Below are positions 52,500 to 60,804 of a DNA stretch of 64,000 nucleotides, piece after piece. The position numbers were made by a program, and so were the translations under genes. Source of the stretch: Candidatus Marispirochaeta associata (GTDB taxonomy: Bacteria; Spirochaetota; Spirochaetia; JC444; Marispirochaetaceae). The number at the start of each line of letters is the position of its first letter. The stretch's first letter is position 1. The notes below the pieces were generated by a model. That model searched no databases, was not told the origin of the DNA, and saw nothing but the letters and a program-made list of their open reading frames with translations. The stretch is taken from NCBI GenBank assembly GCA_001749745.1, contig JWTM01000101.1, positions 62,001 to 126,000 on the forward strand. Direction: 5' to 3'.

Positions 52500-53216
52500 A
52501 TGAAAAAACTCACCGTTTTAAGCATGATTCTTTTGGCCGCGCTGCTGGTCCTGACCGGTTGTGAGGAGGCGGGCGCCGATCTGAATGTGGACGGGCTGAT
52601 GTATGTGTCGGGTTCCGGAAGCGAATGGAACTCGGATTCCAGTAGTGTGACATATTACAACACAGGCTCCAATCTTGAGTTCTCTACAATTTCCCATGAT
52701 AGTTCTAGTTGGGGAAGTAGCGAGGTTTCGATGGCGGATATTACAGTCGTATCCTATGTTGATCCTGATGCAAGCTCCAGGAGTAAGTTCCTGGGTTTCA
52801 GTCAGACCTATGGCATGACATCTACAACCTGGCGTGTTTATGGGACGGACGCAGGGAGTGATGTGAATGGTTTTGCCGCTGGTGATACTGTCACTGTTGC
52901 AGTCGATATCTGGGTACCCGATCTTTCCGCACAGGTCAGCTCTGCATGGGTTGAACTATTCATCGAGGGTGATCCGCTAGATATTGCTGGTGATGGTCTA
53001 GATACATTTGAAAAAAAATACGAAGCAGATCCCGCTACCGCGTTTGAAAACGGAACGGGCGGCTGGATTACTGTCACTAAGGATATCTTGATTGCCGATG
53101 CCGGCGGTGGCAATGCGATTTTTGATGTAAAGCTGTCAACCGGAAGTGGCGCCCTCGGTGCTCCTTACTTCATCTACCTTGACAACCTGACCATCACCAA
53201 CGTAGTCACTCCGTAA
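52500..53216 (+). CDS. lipoprotein with carbohydrate-binding-like beta-sandwich
   Basis: 238-residue lipoprotein. Signal peptide with lipobox LTGC near residue 20. The mature part is rich in Ser, Thr, Asp and Gly and ends IYLDNLTITNV, the usual last strand of CBM-type beta-sandwiches; TVAVDIWVPDL and AWVELFIEGD look like other strands. No family assigned with certainty. The gene is visibly more AT-rich than its neighbours, with codons such as ACA, GAT and AGT that they seldom use, suggesting a separate origin or weaker codon selection. Ribosome site GGAGAG precedes ATG. Confidence 0.72.
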   Translation: MKKLTVLSMILLAALLVLTGCEEAGADLNVDGLMYVSGSGSEWNSDSSSVTYYNTGSNLEFSTISHDSSSWGSSEVSMADITVVSYVDPDASSRSKFLGFSQTYGMTSTTWRVYGTDAGSDVNGFAAGDTVTVAVDIWVPDLSAQVSSAWVELFIEGDPLDIAGDGLDTFEKKYEADPATAFENGTGGWITVTKDILIADAGGGNAIFDVKLSTGSGALGAPYFIYLDNLTITNVVTP

Positions 53217-53242
53217 TCACGGAACACGACTATAATCAATCC

Positions 53243-53264
53243 GGCGGGCGAGCAATCGCCCGCC
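53243..53264 (+). terminator. strong intra-operon hairpin
   Basis: GGCGGGCGA (53243-53251) and TCGCCCGCC (53256-53264) form a perfect 9-bp stem with tetraloop GCAA, followed by TTCTCTATT. The pyrimidine-rich tail makes partial termination possible. It lies between two lipoprotein genes of unit E and may reduce expression of the downstream enzymes relative to the surface proteins. Confidence 0.55.
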
Positions 53265-53303
53265 TTCTCTATTGTCTGCAATGAATCCTGAAGGAGCGAA
53301 CGA

Positions 53304-53915
53304 ATGAAATACGTTCTCTATGCTCTGCTTAGTCTTAGCGTCCTGTTGAACGTCGCCTGCGTCAGCGGCGGAGAGGCCTCCGTGACCGATGTCCCGGGAA
53401 TCGGCGACAGTCTGACTGCGGCAGAGGTGATTCTCTCGGCCGAACCGGTACGAGATCAGGCCTGGGAGGACGGCGCACCCGTCGCCGCGGCCCGAATCAG
53501 GCCGGGGGTAATGCAGCGCGGCGTCGAAGCGGTCGAGATGGAGTGTCCCTACGGCGAAACCGCCCTGGTCTGGAACTTCTCAGGACTGCCCGCAAACAGC
53601 GAGGTCCCCGTCGAATGGGCGGTCTACTTTGATTTCTTCAACACCGAGAGCTGGGTCAGCATCGCCTATCTGCCCGGAAAGCTCAGCTCCGAGGTCGCGC
53701 TGAAACCGCGGGACGTGTTCAACTCCGCCATCGTTTACAAGTGGGCCGACGGCGACGCGATGTGGCCTGATTCGACCAACGGCTGGACCGTGCTTGACAA
53801 GCCCGCCCGGACGGACGCCGACGGCGAGTTGACGATCATCATGATCCTGACCAAACGCGGCGAGCGTCCCCCGGTGATCTATCAGTATTTTACCAACCCC
53901 GTGGTGCGTTCATAG
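53304..53915 (+). CDS. lipoprotein of unknown function, tandem paralogue 1
   Basis: 203 residues; signal peptide with lipobox-like NVAC near residue 19. The mature beta-rich domain shares with the next gene the sequence of motifs EAVE(M/C)xxPYGExAxVWxFSGL near residue 80, a YLPGK/LLPGR step, xYKWxD near 150, and a C-terminal YxYFTNPVV. Family not recognised. Probably a periplasm- or surface-exposed sugar-binding accessory protein, by operon context only. AAGGAG precedes ATG. Confidence 0.7.
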   Translation: MKYVLYALLSLSVLLNVACVSGGEASVTDVPGIGDSLTAAEVILSAEPVRDQAWEDGAPVAAARIRPGVMQRGVEAVEMECPYGETALVWNFSGLPANSEVPVEWAVYFDFFNTESWVSIAYLPGKLSSEVALKPRDVFNSAIVYKWADGDAMWPDSTNGWTVLDKPARTDADGELTIIMILTKRGERPPVIYQYFTNPVVRS

Positions 53916-53940
53916 ACGTACTAACGAGAGGAGCAAGATT

Positions 53941-54570
53941 ATGAATAAACTAAAGCCGGTCATTCTTCTAGTCGCGGTTCTGTTGGTCGCCGCCTGTGCG
54001 ACCACGAGCGGCGGCGGATTTGAAAGCTCGCTTAACGGCGCCAGTTTCGATGCGGCCGATGTCGATCTGGTGGCGACCGAATCCTGGGGCAAGGCGATCA
54101 AGATCGCCGAGTTTGAACCCGGTATCGTGTTCGACGGCGTGGAGGCGATCGAATGTATCATGCCCTACGGCGAGTCGGCGGCAGTCTGGCACTTCTCCGG
54201 CCTGGAACCGAATCAGCCGGTTGAGTTCCGGATGGATATGAATATTGATGTATTTATGTCCGATTCGCTAATGGAGCTTTTCCTGCTTCCCGGCAGGCAT
54301 GACGCTGAGCTCGGAACCTGGCCCAAGCCGGACTGGGTCGAGGACTTTCTGATCTATAAATGGGTAGACAGCGTCGGACGCTTCGCCGGATCCGGCTATC
54401 CCGACGCGACCGAGGGGGGCTGGCAGACGCTCAGCCATAACCATGTGAAGGCCGATGAGAAGGGCGAGGTCACGGTGATGCTGATGATCAACCACTATAC
54501 CGAAAATCCTCCCATCGTCTACAACTATTTTACCAACCCGGTGGTTACGAGCGTCGGCGCCGAATCATGA
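53941..54570 (+). CDS. lipoprotein of unknown function, tandem paralogue 2
   Basis: 209 residues; lipobox VAAC near residue 19. Clearly related to the upstream gene (EAIECIMPYGESAAVWHFSGL, LLPGRHDAELG, FLIYKWVD, NYFTNPVV), so the pair is a tandem duplication that has diverged strongly in the rest of the chain. The stop overlaps the GH-A lipoprotein start by four bases (ATGA), linking it to that enzyme. Confidence 0.7.
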   Translation: MNKLKPVILLVAVLLVAACATTSGGGFESSLNGASFDAADVDLVATESWGKAIKIAEFEPGIVFDGVEAIECIMPYGESAAVWHFSGLEPNQPVEFRMDMNIDVFMSDSLMELFLLPGRHDAELGTWPKPDWVEDFLIYKWVDSVGRFAGSGYPDATEGGWQTLSHNHVKADEKGEVTVMLMINHYTENPPIVYNYFTNPVVTSVGAES

Positions 54571-55685
54571 CTGGTTTCCCGACCGGACCGGCCGAAGGGT
54601 ACTCAGGTATCCCTGCGGTCCGGTCGTTTCCGACGATTATCCTGAGTCTACTGTCGATACTGATCCTCGCCTCCTGCAGCCCGCCCGATGAAGGACTGCC
54701 CCTTGTTGACAGGGATATCTTCGGCATCGGCGTGCTCTGGTCCGACTGGCTATCCGCCGCGGAGATTCCGGATCAGTACGAGAGCGATCCCCGGGAGTAC
54801 GACCGCGCGCAGATGGCGGCCATCAAAGCCGCAGGCGGCACCGCGATCCACGGCTCATTCGACTGGTGCAACATCGAGCCGGTACGCGGCAGCTACGACT
54901 GGAGCCGGAGCGACGAGTGGGTCGCCGACGCCGAGGAGTTCGGGTTGCGGGTCTACGCCTATATCGGCAACACCCCCGACTGGGCCCTGCCCATTGGCTG
55001 GAGTCCCGGAACAGGATGGAGAACTCCTCCGGACGAGGCATATGCCGCCGACTTCGAGGCCTACTGCAGCGCCGTGGCCGAGCGCTATGCCGGCCGGGTG
55101 GAACGCTTCTTCTTCTGGAACGAACCGAACGGCTGCAGCTGGGTCAACGACGGCTGTTCCAACGGGAACAGCTACACCCTCTACACCGCCTGGCTGAAGC
55201 GGGCCTATCCGGCCCTGAAGGCCGGCAACCCTTCTGCCGTCGTCGCCGCCGGCTGCATCGATTACGGGACGCATGTTCCCAACGGTTCTGACTATATCGA
55301 GGGTATGTATGCCGCGGGGGCTCAAGGCTATTTCGATGCGATCGATATTCACCCCTACGCCGCCGACGGCCTGCACTGGGAGGCGCTGGAGGCGACCCGC
55401 GGCGTGATGGTCGCCCACGGCGACGGGAACAAGCAGATATGGGTCAGCGAATACGGCTGGTCCGACTCCACAGCGCCGGGTACGGCGGACAAGATAGCCG
55501 CTGTCCTGGAGACCCTGGCCGGGGAAGAGTACGAGTACGTCGAGTACGCCCGCTACCTCGTCCTCTGCGATCTTCCCGGCGGAACCTCCTTCGGTCTGAT
55601 GGAGCGGGACCTGACTCCCCGCGACGCCTTTGCCGCATTCAAGGATGTCAGATCGCGTTACATTCTCTCGCCACGCCTTCAATAG
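54567..55685 (+). CDS. GH-A clan glycoside hydrolase, lipoprotein
   Basis: 372 residues. N-terminal export signal with lipobox LASC near residue 36, then a TIM barrel with acid/base Glu186 (FWNEPNGCSW) and nucleophile Glu295 (WVSEYGW). It is the barrel-only paralogue of 22685-24289: same 109-residue gap between glutamates and shared IGNTPDWA/IGHTPDWA and AIDIHPYA/AVDIHPYA, but without the Ig-like tail. Lipid anchoring puts it in the periplasm or on the surface, so it probably makes the first cuts on the polymer. GH39/GH5-like; exact family unassigned. Confidence 0.85.
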   Translation: MTGFPTGPAEGYSGIPAVRSFPTIILSLLSILILASCSPPDEGLPLVDRDIFGIGVLWSDWLSAAEIPDQYESDPREYDRAQMAAIKAAGGTAIHGSFDWCNIEPVRGSYDWSRSDEWVADAEEFGLRVYAYIGNTPDWALPIGWSPGTGWRTPPDEAYAADFEAYCSAVAERYAGRVERFFFWNEPNGCSWVNDGCSNGNSYTLYTAWLKRAYPALKAGNPSAVVAAGCIDYGTHVPNGSDYIEGMYAAGAQGYFDAIDIHPYAADGLHWEALEATRGVMVAHGDGNKQIWVSEYGWSDSTAPGTADKIAAVLETLAGEEYEYVEYARYLVLCDLPGGTSFGLMERDLTPRDAFAAFKDVRSRYILSPRLQ

Positions 55686-55714
55686 CGGAAAACACAATCA
55701 CAATCAGGCAGCGC

Positions 55715-58162
55715 ATGAAAGCAACTATTCATAAAGAGACGATAGGATTGAATGACGACTGGACTCTGGAATGGCCGAATCAAGGACCCGTTCCGGCACA
55801 GGTACCGGGAGACGTCAACGACGACCTGGTCAGGGCGGAGGTTCTTCCCGAACCGCTGCTGGCCGACAACAGCTCGTCATTCGCCTGGGTGGAGGAGACG
55901 GTATTCAGATATCGCCGCGCCATTCAGGCCTCTTCGGACTACGTCCGGGCGGAACTGGTGCTGCACGGAATCGACGGGACGGGGCGCCTCTTCCTCGACG
56001 GCGAGAGCATCGGTAACACCGCCAACGCCTTCCGAACCTACCGTTTCGACTTGACGGAGGCCTTGCGGAACGGCGGGACGCACGAGCTCATAATCGAGAT
56101 GGAGAGCGGGGTATCCGGGGCCGTAGAACAGGCGGCCTCCGCGACGGGGGGTAGATATATCTGCGACGACCACCGCGAACGGCTTTTCCTACGCAAGCCC
56201 CAGTTCAGTTTCGGCTGGGACTGGGCGCCCCGGCTGGTGACTCTCGGTTTGTGGCGGGATGTCGAACTCGTTCTGTACGGTCGGGCGGCGATCGCCGATC
56301 ATCACTGTACGGCGAGCTGTACCGACCGGGGAGCGCGTCTGAAAGCGCGCTTCGACGTCGACACTTACGCCGGGGAGTGGTCGGGGGAGGCGGTGCTCAG
56401 GATTCCGGAGCTACAGGCGGAGGTTCGCGCGCAGTGCGGCCCTGGAGCGGGCGAACTGCTCCTCGATCTCCCCGAGGTTGAACGCTGGTATCCGGCGGGA
56501 TTCGGCGACCAGCGGCTCTATCGAGTCGAACTCGAACTGCTGGAGCGGGGCGAGGTCATCGATACCCGGGTTTTCGATTACGGGTTTCGGGAACTGCTTC
56601 TCGACCGCACGCCGGGCGCTGACGGCACCGAATCCTTCAGGTTCATCGTCAACGATCGGCCGCTCTTCTGCAAGGGCGCCAACTGGGTGCCCCCCGACAG
56701 CCTGCCCGGCCGCGTGGATCCCGCCAAACAGTCCGCTCTGATAGAGGCCGCCGTCGAGGCGGGCTTCAACATGCTGCGCGTCTGGGGCGGCGGGGTCTAT
56801 CCGGACGACCAGTTCTTCGAACTGTGCGACCGGCACGGGATTCTGGTCTGGCAGGATTTCATGATGGCCTGCAGCGAGTACCCCGACGACGATCCCGGCT
56901 TCGTGGAAGAGTTCGTTGCCGAGGCGCGGGACAACCTGCGCCGGCTCAGGCACCACCCCTCCCTGGCCCTCTGGTGCGGCAACAACGAGAACCACTGGAT
57001 TTTCGGGGTATACAAGCGCGGGGAGGGCGGGCGCCTGAAGCCCTTCTACGGACGGGAGTTGTGCGACCGAATTCTGCCGGAGCTCTGCCGCGAGCTGGAT
57101 CCCGGACGTCCCTACATCCCCTCCAGTCCCTTCGACGCCGATCCAGAGGGCTTTCAGAACGGCGAGGAGTCGGGCGACGTCCACGCCTGGGAGGTGACCA
57201 TCCACGGGACGACCGAACGTGAGCGTACCGATTTCAGGCGTTACCGCGGCGAGCGGGGGCGCTTCATCAGCGAGTACGGTCTCCTGGCCGCGGCGCTGCC
57301 GGCGACGATCAGGCAGTTCTCCGGGGCAGATACCCTGGAGCAGGCCCATCCGGGGGTGCGGGCCCACGACAACAGCTTCAACAAGGGCCATACCGACGCC
57401 TGCGTCGCCTTCATGTACGGCGGCCTGCCGCAGTCCCGGGAGGAGCTGATCTACAAGAGTAATGCCTACCAGGCGATCGGCTACCGCGAAGCGATACTCT
57501 CCACGCGCGTGAGGTTGGAGGAGTGCGGCGGAACCCTCTTCTGGATGTACAGCGACTGCTGGGGCACCCACGGCTGGACTGCGGTCGATTACTATCTTCG
57601 ACGGCGGCCGGCCTGGTTCTGGATTAGAAAGGCCTATGCCCCGATCGGGATCTACTCCTTTAGTCGGGGACCGAAGAGCGAGTTCTATGCGATCAACGAC
57701 GGGCCTAAGGAAGCGATTTGCCGCTATCTGATCGAGGCCGGTCCCTTCGACGGTGTCGACCGATCCTTCGACGGCGAAGTCCGTCTTCCGCCTTACAGCG
57801 TCGAACGGGTTGCGGTCAGCTACGACCTGAAGGGCTGGATCCGATCGCGGCTCTGGCGGGACGAGTCTCTATTGAGCGACGAGTGCGTGACCGCCTTCCT
57901 GCCGGGGGAGATTGCCTACCCGGAGACGGAGCTGCGCGTCGTTCGTCGCCGATGCGGGGATGATGCCGAATGTGTGCTTTCCGCATCACGCTTCGCCCAT
58001 TTCGTCATCCTGGAACATCCCGACGGCTGCGAGGCCTCGGACAACTATCTCAATCTCGCTGCGGGGGCGGAGTATCGGATAACGGTGCGCGGCTGTTCCC
58101 CGGAGGATATACAAGTTAAGGCTTTGAATGCAGCGACCGTCGCGTATTGCGACGAAGATTAG
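55715..58162 (+). CDS. GH2 beta-mannosidase-like enzyme
   Basis: 815 residues from ATG 55715; the frame is open further upstream inside the previous gene. N-terminal jelly roll (LNDDWTLEWPNQGPVPAQVPGDV), Ig-like domain, then the catalytic barrel: FIVNDRPLFCKGANWVPPDSLPGR near 315, MLRVWGGGVYPDDQFFELCDRHGILVWQDFMMACSEYP near 350, acid/base Glu425 (WCGNNEN) and nucleophile Glu520 (ISEYG). The WVPPDS and WQDFMMACSEYP motifs are those of beta-mannosidases rather than beta-galactosidases. No signal peptide, so cytoplasmic. Starts 29 bases after the GH-A lipoprotein gene. Confidence 0.92.
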   Translation: MKATIHKETIGLNDDWTLEWPNQGPVPAQVPGDVNDDLVRAEVLPEPLLADNSSSFAWVEETVFRYRRAIQASSDYVRAELVLHGIDGTGRLFLDGESIGNTANAFRTYRFDLTEALRNGGTHELIIEMESGVSGAVEQAASATGGRYICDDHRERLFLRKPQFSFGWDWAPRLVTLGLWRDVELVLYGRAAIADHHCTASCTDRGARLKARFDVDTYAGEWSGEAVLRIPELQAEVRAQCGPGAGELLLDLPEVERWYPAGFGDQRLYRVELELLERGEVIDTRVFDYGFRELLLDRTPGADGTESFRFIVNDRPLFCKGANWVPPDSLPGRVDPAKQSALIEAAVEAGFNMLRVWGGGVYPDDQFFELCDRHGILVWQDFMMACSEYPDDDPGFVEEFVAEARDNLRRLRHHPSLALWCGNNENHWIFGVYKRGEGGRLKPFYGRELCDRILPELCRELDPGRPYIPSSPFDADPEGFQNGEESGDVHAWEVTIHGTTERERTDFRRYRGERGRFISEYGLLAAALPATIRQFSGADTLEQAHPGVRAHDNSFNKGHTDACVAFMYGGLPQSREELIYKSNAYQAIGYREAILSTRVRLEECGGTLFWMYSDCWGTHGWTAVDYYLRRRPAWFWIRKAYAPIGIYSFSRGPKSEFYAINDGPKEAICRYLIEAGPFDGVDRSFDGEVRLPPYSVERVAVSYDLKGWIRSRLWRDESLLSDECVTAFLPGEIAYPETELRVVRRRCGDDAECVLSASRFAHFVILEHPDGCEASDNYLNLAAGAEYRITVRGCSPEDIQVKALNAATVAYCDED

Positions 58163-58183
58163 CGACACTATAGAAGGAGCAAC

Positions 58184-59239
58184 TTGATGATTACACCGTT
58201 TATACCGTCCCTGGGCGCTCTGCCCTATCTGGCCGATGCGCGTACCAGATCGATCTGTGCTGAAAATCCCGACGGGTCTAAAGGCGGCGGAGCGAAGGCC
58301 GAACCGGATGCGAACAATCCGGCCTCCGGGCTGGGCAGGGGCTGGAAGGTGCGTCCCTGTATCGATCTGGAGCCGGGAACCGTTACCGAGCTGGCGTCGA
58401 TCGAGGGCTCGGGGATTATCCAGCATATCTGGATTACCGTCGATCCGAAGGCCTACCGGACCTGTATCCTCAGATTCTACTGGGACGGCTCCGAAATCCC
58501 CTCCGTGGAGGTTCCGCTGGGAGACTTTTTCGCCAACGGGCACAAGCTCAGGCAGAGCATCGCAAGCCTGCCGGTCTGCGTTAATTCGAACGGCGGGTTC
58601 AACTGTTACTGGCCGATGCCCTTTCAGAACGGCGCCAGGATCACGATCGAGAGTCAGGACTGGGAGAAGATCCCGGCCTTCTTCTACCAGATCACCTACC
58701 AGGAGACCGCCGTCCCCGCGGAGGCGACCCGTTTCCACGCCCGCTGGCGTCGCTCGGTCACTGACCGTAAGGCCCCGGAACACATCATTCTGCCTAGGAT
58801 TCAGGGACGGGGACAGTATGTCGGCACCTACCTGGCCTGGACGCAGCTCTCCGGCGGCTGGTGGGGCGAAGGGGAGATTAAGTTCTTCATGGACGGCGAT
58901 GATCAGTTTCCCACGATCTGCGGTACCGGTACCGAGGATTACGTCGGCGGCGCCTGGAGTTTCACCGAAGGTACCTACTCGACCCCCTTCCTAGGCTATC
59001 CCCTGGAACACAAACGGGAGGGGGACGTACTCAAACACGGTCTCTACCGCTGGCACGTGATGGATCCGATCCGCTTCGACGAGGATTTAGAGGTGACCAT
59101 TCAGGCTCTCGGCTGGTGGGAGAACGCCAAGTTCCAGCCCCTGGCCGACGATATCGCCTCGGTGGCCTACTGGTACCAGGAGGGGGTGCAGAAGCAGGTC
59201 GAGGCTCTGCCGGGCCGCGACGAGCGCTTCCCGCGATGA
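58184..59239 (+). CDS. GH172 family protein (DUF2961), second copy
   Basis: 351-residue cytoplasmic paralogue of 5490-6578. Shared landmarks: SGIIQHIWITV near residue 82, YWDGSEIPSVEVPLGDFFANG near 100-120, GGWWGEGEIKFFMDGDDQFPTICGTGTEDY with Glu251. GH172 members of known function cleave fructofuranosyl or D-arabinofuranosyl bonds. AAGGAG precedes ATG, 22 bases after the GH2 stop. The stop overlaps the GxGYxYP gene start by four bases (ATGA), suggesting the two enzymes act together. Confidence 0.88.
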   Translation: MMITPFIPSLGALPYLADARTRSICAENPDGSKGGGAKAEPDANNPASGLGRGWKVRPCIDLEPGTVTELASIEGSGIIQHIWITVDPKAYRTCILRFYWDGSEIPSVEVPLGDFFANGHKLRQSIASLPVCVNSNGGFNCYWPMPFQNGARITIESQDWEKIPAFFYQITYQETAVPAEATRFHARWRRSVTDRKAPEHIILPRIQGRGQYVGTYLAWTQLSGGWWGEGEIKFFMDGDDQFPTICGTGTEDYVGGAWSFTEGTYSTPFLGYPLEHKREGDVLKHGLYRWHVMDPIRFDEDLEVTIQALGWWENAKFQPLADDIASVAYWYQEGVQKQVEALPGRDERFPR

Positions 59240-60792
59240 CCCGGCGACGGGCATCAATCCTCGATATCCGGGGGCTCTCCGCCGATGAACGGTTGACCGC
59301 CCGCGCCCTGCAGGGCCTGGTCAATCGCAACGGTCCGGTACTGTTTCTCAAGACCGGTTTCTGGAACTGGGAACCGGCGGATCAGTTCTGGCCGGATTAC
59401 CTGGGCAGGGAGAAGGGGTTCGATTTCGAGGAGCTCCCCGATCTCGAGAGCGCCTGCAGCCGCTTCCGCACAGCCTTCCGCGGAAGCGTCGTATGGGATC
59501 CGGATCTTCCGGCTACACGCTGGGCGGCGGTCACCCTGGCCGGCATCCGCAATCTGCTTCCCCTGCCGGCGGGCAGCGAAGCGGCGCGGAGGATGGCTCC
59601 GGCGGTCTATCTGGCGGGGCGCTTCGAGACTGATCTGGAAGCGCTGGCCTGGGCCGTCGACGAGATCCTGCCCCAGTGCGACAAGCGCTGCGTTCTGCAT
59701 GTCGAGGAAGCCTGGAGCGGTCCCTCGGTAGATGCGGTCGATCTGTGCGTCGCGCAGCGGGGATTCGTCTTCGGCGTGGAGCTGAAACCGGGCGCCGACT
59801 CACGCAACATGGAGCTCTTCCACGAAGTGTTGACCGCGCTTCCGGCCGGAGGCTATGTCTACGGCTGGGGCGAACCGGAGGAGTCCTACGCCCAGGCCGT
59901 CGGCTTTCACGATTGTATCGTCATGTGCGCCGAAGCCCCGAACCTCAGTTTCTGGGCGGAGCTCCCCGCAGAGCGGCGTCGATGGCGGCGGCGATCCCGC
60001 AGGCGCGTCCGCAGCCTCGAACGCAGGCACTATATCGCCCTCTGTATGTCGGAGGGGGATAGTCCGAAGATGGCGGTCTCGGTGCAGGGAGGCGCCTGGC
60101 TCGACCCGGCCCGGGGACGGCTTCCGATTAACTGGGGAATGAATCCCCTCTTTATCGAGGAGTTCCCGGCTCTGGCCGAGTTCTACTGGAATACAGCCGG
60201 TAAGAACGACTGTTTCGTCGGCGGGGCCAGCGGCGCCGGTTACACCCTGCCCGACAAGTTGCCGAATCCGGATCCCTGGATGAGGCGTACGGGTAAACTC
60301 TTCCGTACCGCGGGTATGGGCTCGACGGAGGCCTGGATGCACTTCTCGCGTCCGGTCTATGAACGCTATGCGAAGCTCTCCCGACTGAAATCCTTCTGCT
60401 TTCCCTGCGGTCCCTACGGCGTGACCCTGCTCAACGGCGGGAGGTCGGTCGCCTTCTTCCGGGGCAATTCGGGCCTGAACTACTTCGATTCCCGCGGGAC
60501 GCCGGACTCACTGGCCTCCGCGATCCGGCGACACTGCTCGATCAGGACTAAACCGAGCTTCACCGCCCCGCTCCTCGTTCCCGACGACCGCAGATCCGGT
60601 TCCTCCTGCGGCGGATGGTCGCCTTCCCTGCTCGCCGAAACGGCCGGGCTCCTCGGCGACGAGTACTGCTTCGTCGGTATCGATGAGATGGCCGAACTGG
60701 CGATCAGGGCCGTACGTTCTGGACGGACGCCGGACTGTTTTTCTTCCGGATACAATGAGTGGGACGGGTATCGCGCTAGCGGGCGAAATTGA
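59236..60792 (+). CDS. GxGYxYP-family putative glycoside hydrolase
   Basis: 518 residues from ATG 59236, which overlaps the GH172 stop. The family name motif appears as GGASGAGYTLP near residue 335; LTARALQGLVNRNGPVLFL at the start and PINWGMNPLFIEEFPALAEFYW near 300 fit the N- and C-terminal GxGYxYP domains. The usual final YP is LP here. No biochemical function is established for the family. Most members are exported, but this one has no signal peptide. A basic stretch (RRRWRRRSRRRVRSLERR, near residue 250) is unusual. Last gene of unit E, convergent with the second GH2, 12 bases apart. Confidence 0.78.
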   Translation: MTRRRASILDIRGLSADERLTARALQGLVNRNGPVLFLKTGFWNWEPADQFWPDYLGREKGFDFEELPDLESACSRFRTAFRGSVVWDPDLPATRWAAVTLAGIRNLLPLPAGSEAARRMAPAVYLAGRFETDLEALAWAVDEILPQCDKRCVLHVEEAWSGPSVDAVDLCVAQRGFVFGVELKPGADSRNMELFHEVLTALPAGGYVYGWGEPEESYAQAVGFHDCIVMCAEAPNLSFWAELPAERRRWRRRSRRRVRSLERRHYIALCMSEGDSPKMAVSVQGGAWLDPARGRLPINWGMNPLFIEEFPALAEFYWNTAGKNDCFVGGASGAGYTLPDKLPNPDPWMRRTGKLFRTAGMGSTEAWMHFSRPVYERYAKLSRLKSFCFPCGPYGVTLLNGGRSVAFFRGNSGLNYFDSRGTPDSLASAIRRHCSIRTKPSFTAPLLVPDDRRSGSSCGGWSPSLLAETAGLLGDEYCFVGIDEMAELAIRAVRSGRTPDCFSSGYNEWDGYRASGRN

Positions 60793-60804
60793 GGCTTCCC
60801 GCTG

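Noticed and set aside
56411..57571. 386-codon minus-strand open frame opposite GH2
   Set aside because: Shadow of the GH2 catalytic domain, whose acid/base and nucleophile motifs are on the plus strand.
50183..60792. Classifying unit E as a Bacteroidetes-type PUL
   Set aside because: No SusC/SusD, TonB-dependent receptor or hybrid two-component gene; a porin plus unrelated lipoproteins is used instead.
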